Origin: Bacteroidales bacterium
Lineage (GTDB): Bacteria > Bacteroidota > Bacteroidia > Bacteroidales > VadinHA17
Assembly: GCA_012517605.1 (NCBI GenBank)
Contig: JAAYUS010000052.1
Span: forward strand, 1 to 32,104
Length of the DNA stretch: 32,104 bases
Direction of reading: 5' to 3'
Below the pieces are notes generated by a model that saw only the letters and a list, made by a program, of their open reading frames with translations, made no database searches and had not been told where the DNA came from. The translations under genes were made by a program, and so were the position numbers. This document shows, piece after piece, positions 1-7,040 of this stretch; the first letter of the stretch is position 1, and each line of letters opens with the position of its first letter.

Positions 1-88
1 AATGAACTTCTAAGCCGCATTCAACCACGGAGTTTATCACGCTACCAGCGTGACCATTTCTCCAATATGTAATGAACCTCTTGCTGCT

Positions 89-130
89 CTGCGCCCTCTG
101 CCCTGCGCCCTCTGCTCTGCGCCCTCTGCC
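89..130. repeat. Six contiguous heptamers: CTGCGCC CTCTGCC CTGCGCC CTCTGCT CTGCGCC CTCTGCC (equivalently 3 x 14 bp)
   Basis: Read directly from sequence; exact 7-bp phase over 42 nt. A degenerate seventh unit, TGCTGCT, lies at 82-88. Confidence 0.9.
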
Positions 131-397
131 TTCCCTCACACCTCGTTTTCCAAGCGTCGCCGCAAAGATAATATTTTTTTGATTTTCCCTCAGTTTTATG
201 GAAAAAATGATAATTGTCACGTTTTCAGAGATATAAACTATTTATGAACAGGATTTTAACACAGATTTTATGTTAATTTACGCAAATGACCACCAGATGG
301 GCATTTGAGGCATTTCTTAAAATACGGGTTTTTATTCCTGAAAAGGACCTTTATGATGCTAAAACCGCCATCATTTGAGCAAAATAGGAAAAAATAA

Positions 398-428
398 TTT
401 GCATATGATAAAAAAGGAAATATATTTG
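398..428 (+). promoter_or_regulatory. Putative Bacteroidota-type promoter (TTTG - 19 nt - TATATTTG) upstream of the HU gene
   Basis: TTTG at 398-401 and TAnnTTTG match (TATATTTG) at 421-428, with 19-nt spacing; fits the -33 TTTG / -7 TAnnTTTG consensus known for Bacteroidetes primary sigma factor. Confidence 0.55.
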
Positions 429-469
429 TATCCAATTAGAACCATTGGTCTAACCTTAAATCTCTCATT

Positions 470-739
470 ATGACAAAAAAAGAATTAGTAAATGCAATTG
501 CTGCTGATGCAGGTCTTTCTATCAAAGATTCAGGTAAAGCTTTGAACGCATTTGTAGGAGCCTTCGGTAAAGCTATGAAAAAAGGTCAGAGAATACAGCT
601 TCCGGGAATGGGTACCTTCAAAGTTGACAAGAGAAGTGCAAGAGTTGTCCGCAACCCACGCACCGGCGCCAAACTTAATGTTCCTGCCAAAAAAGTAGTT
701 AAATTCAAAGCTGCTCCCGCACTTAGCAAAGGTCTTTAA
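470..739 (+). CDS. HU family DNA-binding protein
   Basis: 89 aa; MTKKELVNAIA...GTFKVDKRSARVVRNPRTGAKLNVPAKKVVKFKAAPAL is a typical HU/IHF fold with the RNPRTG motif. Confidence 0.95.
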   Translation: MTKKELVNAIAADAGLSIKDSGKALNAFVGAFGKAMKKGQRIQLPGMGTFKVDKRSARVVRNPRTGAKLNVPAKKVVKFKAAPALSKGL

Positions 740-762
740 TCTTAAGGAATTGAGATTGTCAG

Positions 763-799
763 GGGGGTGTTCTGCAAACACCCCCTTTTCTGTTTTTTA
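763..799 (+). terminator. Rho-independent terminator of the HU gene
   Basis: Perfect 9-bp stem GGGGGTGTT (763-771) / AACACCCCC (777-785), 5-nt loop, followed by TTTTCTGTTTTTT. Confidence 0.85.
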
Positions 800-955
800 A
801 AATCTGTCAAGGTTCCTTAAATGGCATCTAAATATTTCATTGCCAGATGATTGAAATGTTTCAGAAATCTTTAACAGGAATAATGATATTTCTTAGATTT
901 GTTTTCAATTTTTTTACTATTTTTGGTTTGGTAAATTCCATTTAACAAGGAAGTA

Positions 956-1669
956 ATGAATTGTATAATAGTCGATGATGATAAGTTAAGCTGCAAGCTG
1001 CTGGAAGGTTATGTTAACAAATATGCCTCCCTGAATCTTGTCGGTGTTTATAACGACCCGATCTCAGCCCGAAATGAAATTTCCAAAAAAAATAAAGACA
1101 TCGACCTCATTCTTCTTGATGTTAAAATGCCGGAAATGGACGGCTTTGATTTCATTGGCAGCCTTGACCATCCCCCCAATATAATAATAGTCTCAGGAGG
1201 CGGCGAATATGCCGTGAGGGCTTTTGATTTCAATGTTGTGGATTTTCTCCTTAAACCTGTATCCTATTCAAGATTCTGCAAGGCAATCGACAAAACACTT
1301 CGCTACTTTACCCCAAACAAGGAAATTGCAACGACGGGCGATGAGGAGATATTCATTAAAAAGGGGTCATCACTTGTAAAACTGAAATTGCGTGAAATAG
1401 TATTTGTTGAAGCCCTCGAAAACTACGTCACACTGAACACAAATACCGACAAGTTCACGATACACTTCACGATGAAGGCTATTGAAAGCCAGCTCCCCTC
1501 AGGAGTCTTCATCAGGGTGCACAGATCATTCATAATTAATAAAAGCATGATACAGGCAATCAAGGAAAATTCCCTTGATATTACCGTAGGCCACAATGTT
1601 AAGAATATTCCTGTTGGCAAGTCATTCAGGGATTCGCTTCTGAATGACATAAATGTCATGGCCCGATAA
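956..1669 (+). CDS. LytTR-family response regulator (REC + LytTR DNA-binding domain)
   Basis: N-terminal receiver (IIVDDDKLSCKLLEGY...DLILLDVKMPEMDGFDFI...FLLKPV) and C-terminal LytTR (IFIKKGSSLVKLKLREIVFVEALENYVTL...FIRVHRSFIIN). Confidence 0.93.
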   Translation: MNCIIVDDDKLSCKLLEGYVNKYASLNLVGVYNDPISARNEISKKNKDIDLILLDVKMPEMDGFDFIGSLDHPPNIIIVSGGGEYAVRAFDFNVVDFLLKPVSYSRFCKAIDKTLRYFTPNKEIATTGDEEIFIKKGSSLVKLKLREIVFVEALENYVTLNTNTDKFTIHFTMKAIESQLPSGVFIRVHRSFIINKSMIQAIKENSLDITVGHNVKNIPVGKSFRDSLLNDINVMAR

Positions 1670-1681
1670 TTTTCATCCATA

Positions 1682-2887
1682 GTGATGCTTACAAACCGGC
1701 AACTGTTTCTTCAACACCTCGGACAAACTTCTGCTTCACCATTAATGCTCGAAATAGTTCAGGCAGAAGGTGTATTTATGTATGGCCCTTCAGGTGAGAA
1801 ATATCTCGACCTGATATCAGGCGTCTCGGTGAGCAACACCGGTCATCGTCATCCAAAAGTTGTCAGAGCAGTGAAGGATCAGGCCGATGCATATTTGCAC
1901 CTCATGGTCTATGGCGAAATTATTCAATCGCCCCAGGTCGCTTATGCGGAATATCTTTCCCGTTTCCTGCCGTCTTCCCTGGGATGCACATATTTTGTGA
2001 ATTCCGGAAGCGAAGCCGTCGAGGGAGCCCTTAAGCTTGCAAAGAGATACACCGGGCGGAGCAGAATAATCAGCTTTAAAAATTCATACCACGGAAGTAC
2101 CCACGGCGCTCTGAGCATACAGGGCAGCGAATTCTACAGGAATGCATTCCGGCCGCTTCTTCCCGATACTTACCAGGCTGAATTCAATAATCCTGCCTCC
2201 CTTGATATTATTGATGAGAAAACTGCCTGCGTAATTGTTGAACCTGTTCAGGGCGAAGGCGGCGTGATCCTCCCGCAGGACGGATTCCTCGAGCTGGTAA
2301 GGGAGAAATGCTCGCAAACAAAGGCACTGCTTATTTTTGATGAGATACAAACCGGCTTCGGAAGGACAGGCTATATGTTCGCGATGGACCGCTATAAGGT
2401 AAATCCCGATATCCTCCTTCTTGCAAAAGCACTTGGCGGGGGAATGCCGCTGGGAGCATTCATATCATCAAACGAAATAATGTCAGCCCTTGTTTCATCT
2501 CCGCCGCTGGGACATATCACCACCTTCGGCGGGCATCCTGTATGCTGCGCTGCAGGTCTTGCTTCAATGAAGGTGCTGAAGGAGGAAAACCTTGTTGAGT
2601 CTTGCAACGATAAATCGCTGTTGTTCAAAAAACTGCTTTGCCACGAGCTGATAGGCGAGGTTAGGGGAGAAGGACTTCTCCTTGCAGTCAGACTGCCTCA
2701 TCCCGATTATATAAGATACATCATTTCAGCAGCTCCCCGCTTTGGTCTCGTGCTCGACTATTTCCTCTTCTGCGATTCCGCGTTCCGGATAGCGCCTCCT
2801 CTGGTAATAAATGAGGATGAGATCCGTTGGGCTTGCCGACAGATATTACTGCTTCTTGATGAGGCAGGGAAAAATGTAAGGATATGA
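1682..2887 (+). CDS. Class-III PLP-dependent aminotransferase (acetylornithine/ornithine aminotransferase-like)
   Basis: Motifs YFVNSGSEAVEGALKLAKRYTGR, LLIFDEIQTGFGRTGYMFA, LLAKALGGGMPLGAFIS typical of the family; exact substrate not inferable. Confidence 0.88.
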   Translation: MMLTNRQLFLQHLGQTSASPLMLEIVQAEGVFMYGPSGEKYLDLISGVSVSNTGHRHPKVVRAVKDQADAYLHLMVYGEIIQSPQVAYAEYLSRFLPSSLGCTYFVNSGSEAVEGALKLAKRYTGRSRIISFKNSYHGSTHGALSIQGSEFYRNAFRPLLPDTYQAEFNNPASLDIIDEKTACVIVEPVQGEGGVILPQDGFLELVREKCSQTKALLIFDEIQTGFGRTGYMFAMDRYKVNPDILLLAKALGGGMPLGAFISSNEIMSALVSSPPLGHITTFGGHPVCCAAGLASMKVLKEENLVESCNDKSLLFKKLLCHELIGEVRGEGLLLAVRLPHPDYIRYIISAAPRFGLVLDYFLFCDSAFRIAPPLVINEDEIRWACRQILLLLDEAGKNVRI

Positions 2888-3708
2888 TTAGAAAGTCTTT
2901 GTTCATAATTTCCATAACTTTATTAACATCTGCGCTGTCGCTGCCTGGCCAGACAACAGGGCCGTCAGCTGAAAAAAAACTTGCCGGATTGTATGCACGT
3001 CTTGCGGCAAACAACAATGATTCGGCAAAGCTGGCTGTGAACGACTCAATTATTGCAATAATAGATAGTTATGTGTTGTCAGACACGGTGATGAAACACA
3101 CTCTTCAGGGAGTGAAATACCTCGGGCAGATAACCGACAGCAACCATAAACTGAAGATCATTACCTGGAATCTGATCCTGAACGAATCGAAGAGCAGATA
3201 TTATTGTTATTTTATTAACAATTCAGGAAATGTTCCTGTGGCGAGGAAGCTGACAGCCATTTACAATGAAGAACCGGTAAGAACCGATGTACAGTATTCT
3301 GAAAAGGATTGGTACGGAGCTCTTTACTACGACCTTAAAGCCATAAGAAAAGACAGGAAGACATACTGGATCCTTCTTGGAATAGATTATGGTAATCCGT
3401 CAGTGACCCGGAAACTTATTGAAGTCATGAGTTTTGCGCCCGACGGGCAGGTGCAGTTCGGGGATAAGATATTCGAATCAGGTAAAGTTTTGAAATACAG
3501 GGAAGTGCTTGAATACAGTTCCGAAGCTGTCATTTCACTTAAATTCCTTAACGACAGAACAATAGTCTTCGACCATCTTGTTCCGGTGTCACCCCAGATG
3601 AAAGGACAAAAGGAATTCTATGGTCCCGATTTTTCATATGACTCCTACACTCTTGAAAAAGGAATATGGAAATTCAATGCCAATGTTGATGTAAGAAACA
3701 AAAAGTAG
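2884..3708 (+). CDS. Conserved-looking secreted/exported protein of unknown function
   Basis: N-terminal signal-peptide-like segment MIRKSLFIISITLLTSALSLPGQ; start overlaps the preceding stop as ATGA (2884-2887), suggesting translational coupling. Confidence 0.75.
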   Translation: MIRKSLFIISITLLTSALSLPGQTTGPSAEKKLAGLYARLAANNNDSAKLAVNDSIIAIIDSYVLSDTVMKHTLQGVKYLGQITDSNHKLKIITWNLILNESKSRYYCYFINNSGNVPVARKLTAIYNEEPVRTDVQYSEKDWYGALYYDLKAIRKDRKTYWILLGIDYGNPSVTRKLIEVMSFAPDGQVQFGDKIFESGKVLKYREVLEYSSEAVISLKFLNDRTIVFDHLVPVSPQMKGQKEFYGPDFSYDSYTLEKGIWKFNANVDVRNKK

Positions 3709-3771
3709 TCAGCGGTCAGCGGTCAGCGATTAGCTATCAGCGGTCAGCGGTCAGCGATCAGCGGTCAGCAT
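3709..3771. repeat. Nine contiguous heptamers, consensus TCAGCGG
   Basis: TCAGCGG TCAGCGG TCAGCGA TTAGCTA TCAGCGG TCAGCGG TCAGCGA TCAGCGG TCAGCAT, in unbroken phase, starting at the first nucleotide after the TAG stop of the upstream CDS. Confidence 0.95.
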
Positions 3772-3784
3772 GTTTCAGGATAAG

Positions 3785-3819
3785 GCACCCCACACCTCAC
3801 ACCTCACACCCCGCACCCC
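3785..3819. repeat. Five contiguous heptamers, consensus RCACCYC
   Basis: GCACCCC ACACCTC ACACCTC ACACCCC GCACCCC in exact 7-bp phase. Confidence 0.92.
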
Positions 3820-3913
3820 ATGCCATAACATGACTATTTGTCAGTCTCCGGACAACGGCACGTCTTTTGACTGTTAACCCGCGTTACATTGTTTAACTTA
3901 TAAAACCAGAGAT

Positions 3914-5959
3914 ATGCAGACCGGAAAAATTGGAGTTACAACCGAGAACATTTTCCCGATAATCAAGAAGTTCCTTTATTCAGATCATGAGATTTTCCTG
4001 CGTGAGATAATATCAAATGCCGTTGATGCAACCCAGAAGCTAAAGACAATGGCATCGGCTGGTGATTTCAAGGGTGAACTGGGAGACCTGACAATACGTG
4101 TGTCTGTTGACAAAAAGAAAAAAACAATTACAGTGACCGACGCCGGCGTGGGAATGACCTCCGAAGAGGTTGACAAATACCTGAACCAGATAGCCTTTTC
4201 AAGTGCAAACGATTTCCTTGAAAAGTACAAGGACCAGGTAAACAGCATGATCGGACATTTTGGCCTGGGCTTTTATTCAGCCTTTATGGTATCTGATAAG
4301 GTTGAGGTGGTATCCAAATCATGGGACGAATCAGAACCTGCTGTCAAATGGACATGCGATGGCAGTCCCGAATACCAGATAGAAGAAACGGAAAGGAGTG
4401 GAAGAGGAACCGATGTCATCCTGTATATTGACAAGGAATCGAAGGATTTCCTGGAAGAGAACAAAATAGAGGAACTTCTCAAAAAGTACTGCAAGTTCCT
4501 GCCTGTTGAAATAGCTTTCGGAAAGGAAAAGGAATGGAAAGACGGGAAGTATGTTGAGACCGGCAAAGACAAGATCATAAACAATACAAAACCTGCATGG
4601 ACAATAAAGCCGTCAGAACTCAAGGATGAGGATTACATGAAATTCTACAGGGAGCTTTACCCTGTCGGAGATGAACCTCTTTTTTACATTCACCTTAATG
4701 TAGATTATCCGTTCAAGCTTACAGGTATACTGTATTTCCCGAAAATCAAGACTAACATTGAAATACAGAAGAACAAGATCCAGCTGTACTGCAATCAGGT
4801 GTTTGTCACTGATTCGGTTGAAGGTATTGTTCCCGAATTCCTGACCCTTCTCCACGGTGTCATTGATTCTCCCGACATACCTTTGAACGTGTCGAGAAGT
4901 TACCTTCAGAGTGATGCAAACGTAAAGAAGATATCATCCCATATCACAAAAAAGGTAGCTGACAGGCTTAACGACATTTTCAAGAACAACCGGGAGGAAT
5001 TTGAGAAGAAATGGGACAACGTGAAGCTTTTCATTGATTATGGAATGATTACTGAGGAAAAATTCTATGAGAAGGCTTCAAAATTCGCTCTGTTCAAGAA
5101 TACCGACGACAAATATTTTACATATGAAGAGTATGAGAATCTCATAAAGGAAAACCAGACTGACAAAAACAAGACACTCGTATATCTTTATTCAACGAAC
5201 AAGACAGATCAGTTTCCATATATAGAAAAAGCAAAAAACAAAGGCTATGATGTCCTTCATCTCGACGGCCAGCTCGACATACACCTTATAAACCACCTTG
5301 AAACAAAATTCAAGGATTCGAGGTTCGTGAGGGTCGATTCTGATGTCATCGACAAACTTATACTTAAGGATGATCCAAAACAGGCGAAACTTTCAAAGAC
5401 ACGTCAGGATGACATTAAGAGCATATTCAACATAAGACTGACAAATAAAGAGATATACAATGTGGTTCCCGAAACCCTCGATGAGAATGATTCACCGGTT
5501 GTCATCACCCAGTCGGAATTCATGCGCAGGATGAAGGAGATGTCGGCTCTTGGCGGCGGAATGAATTTCTATGGCGAACTCCCCGACAGCTATAACCTTG
5601 TGGTGAACGTAAATCACCCCCTTGTGGTTAAAATCTCTGATGAAGCCGAGAATGAGCTCGGGAGCAAGCTTCAGGAGAATATGAAGGAAATTGAGAGAGT
5701 AAAGGAAGAAATCTCATTTATCGAGAAGGAGCATGGCAGGAAAAAACCTGAAGAGATATCCCAGGTTGAAAAAGATGATCTTGAGAAACTCAGGAAGGAA
5801 CTCGAAAGTTATGAAACTGCCAGGAAGGAAATGCTTGAAACCTTCGGGTCAAACAGCAAGGTGGTCAAACAGCTTATCGATCTTGCACTTCTGGCAAACA
5901 ATATGCTCAGAGGCGAAGACCTTAGTACGTTCGTGAAAAGGAGTGTGGAGCTGCTCTAA
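3914..5959 (+). CDS. htpG: Molecular chaperone HtpG (Hsp90 family)
   Basis: 681 aa; SDHEIFLREIISNAVDA, DAGVGMTSEEV, IGHFGLGFYSAFMVSDKVEVVSK are GHKL/Hsp90 N-domain hallmarks. Confidence 0.97.
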   Translation: MQTGKIGVTTENIFPIIKKFLYSDHEIFLREIISNAVDATQKLKTMASAGDFKGELGDLTIRVSVDKKKKTITVTDAGVGMTSEEVDKYLNQIAFSSANDFLEKYKDQVNSMIGHFGLGFYSAFMVSDKVEVVSKSWDESEPAVKWTCDGSPEYQIEETERSGRGTDVILYIDKESKDFLEENKIEELLKKYCKFLPVEIAFGKEKEWKDGKYVETGKDKIINNTKPAWTIKPSELKDEDYMKFYRELYPVGDEPLFYIHLNVDYPFKLTGILYFPKIKTNIEIQKNKIQLYCNQVFVTDSVEGIVPEFLTLLHGVIDSPDIPLNVSRSYLQSDANVKKISSHITKKVADRLNDIFKNNREEFEKKWDNVKLFIDYGMITEEKFYEKASKFALFKNTDDKYFTYEEYENLIKENQTDKNKTLVYLYSTNKTDQFPYIEKAKNKGYDVLHLDGQLDIHLINHLETKFKDSRFVRVDSDVIDKLILKDDPKQAKLSKTRQDDIKSIFNIRLTNKEIYNVVPETLDENDSPVVITQSEFMRRMKEMSALGGGMNFYGELPDSYNLVVNVNHPLVVKISDEAENELGSKLQENMKEIERVKEEISFIEKEHGRKKPEEISQVEKDDLEKLRKELESYETARKEMLETFGSNSKVVKQLIDLALLANNMLRGEDLSTFVKRSVELL

Positions 5960-5962
5960 AAG

Positions 5963-5997
5963 GTTGAATGTTGCAAGTTGTGTGTTGCAAATTGCAA
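5963..5997. repeat. Five contiguous heptamers, consensus GTTGCAA
   Basis: GTTGAAT GTTGCAA GTTGTGT GTTGCAA ATTGCAA, then GTT; fills the gap between the htpG stop and the stop codon of the convergent gene. Confidence 0.8.
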
Positions 5998-5998
5998 G

Positions 5999-6520
5999 TT
6001 AAATCATTCTGGCTATTTCGCTCTTCAGAAAGTCGATAGCTACACGGGTTGGTTCTTTTTCCAGTTCCATTACCCTTGAGAGAAGCTGTTTGCTCAATTC
6101 AATTCCCTGTGCTTCGGGATTGATCTTTTCTGACTCGGAGTTTATCAGCTTGATGATATTTGAACGGGCGTTTTTTACAACTTCCCAAGCCTGCGGACTC
6201 ATATAGATCTGCTGGGAGAGGTTATGTTCGAATTCGCTTCTGATGGCTGCCAGGAGGGCCGACTGAAGCTGGCCGGCATTCATCCCTGAAGTGCTTACCC
6301 TTACAAGCAATGATTCAAGTGATATCCTTTCGAGGAAAAGCACTATCCTTTCATAGGCCTGCAATCTGATCGGAGTGACAGTGCGGGCGCCCTGCATGAT
6401 GATCTCCTGCCGTCTTCTTTCCTGCTCATTCCTTATCATGTTCTTAAGAATGATCCAGGCTGTAAGGAATACAATCAGAGCAGGAATTGTTATTTTCAGT
6501 ATTTCAGTAAAAAGTTCCAT
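5999..6520 (-). CDS. Small membrane-anchored protein of unknown function
   Basis: ORF 5999..6541; the likelier start is the internal Met (MELFTEILKITIPALIVFLTAWIILKNMIRNEQERRRQEII...), one N-terminal TM helix followed by a charged helical domain. Confidence 0.75.
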   Translation of the reverse strand: MELFTEILKITIPALIVFLTAWIILKNMIRNEQERRRQEIIMQGARTVTPIRLQAYERIVLFLERISLESLLVRVSTSGMNAGQLQSALLAAIRSEFEHNLSQQIYMSPQAWEVVKNARSNIIKLINSESEKINPEAQGIELSKQLLSRVMELEKEPTRVAIDFLKSEIARMI

Positions 6521-6608
6521 TTTCGCCGGTTTTTTATACAAACGTAAAACATTTCAAAACATTATCATTTAAAAATAACTGCTGATGCGTTAATTCTAAA
6601 ATTAAATA

Positions 6609-6808
6609 GTGCCGCGAAGTGGCACAATCTGAATAACCGTGGGTGCAAACCCACGGCTAAACATAAACTGAATATCTCAGCCCTGAAGGGGCTGAATAAT
6701 AGATTTTTATATTAAGATCAATATTCAACCCCTTCGGGGTTGCAAAGTGGAGGGAGGTCTTAACCGTGGGTGTAACCCACGGTTATTCAAATTTAACCCC
6801 TAAGGGGT
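6609..6808. repeat. Cluster of six intergenic hairpins with TGAATA linkers (REP-like palindromic repeat cluster)
   Basis: Stems: GTGCC/GGCAC (6609-6625), CCGTGGGT/ACCCACGG (6637-6656), CAGCCC/GGGCTG (6678-6694), CAACCCC/GGGGTTG (6726-6742), TAACCGTGGGT/ACCCACGGTTA (6761-6785), ACCCCT/AGGGGT (6796-6808). TGAATA at 6630, 6669, 6693; TATTCA at 6722, 6784. Confidence 0.9.
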
Positions 6809-7040
6809 AAAGATATCCATCCAAATTAAAAAATCAAAGAACACTTGTATTATGTTTACTATTAACACTTTGAAGTGATTTCTAAAATGTTAACGCATCA
6901 CTACTATTTAAAAATTATGAATCATTTCAGACTTCAGGTGTCTGGAACGTTCATTTCTTTTTGATCTTTCCCTTTTCTTTTCATTTATTACTTTATACAT
7001 TTGATTCCGACCATAACATACTAAAACCATAATTTTAATC

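Noticed and set aside
50-247. 65-aa ORF MTISPICNEPLAALRPLPCALCSAPSAF...
   Set aside because: It runs through the CTGCGCC/CTCTGCY heptamer array; the amino-acid pattern is a by-product of the repeat.
3709-3819. CRISPR-like array
   Set aside because: Units are contiguous 7-mers with no spacers, no 21-40 bp direct repeats and no cas genes nearby.
3866-3891. Promoter for htpG (TTTG ... TTACATTG)
   Set aside because: Spacing of about 15 nt and a missing T in the -7 element do not fit the consensus well.
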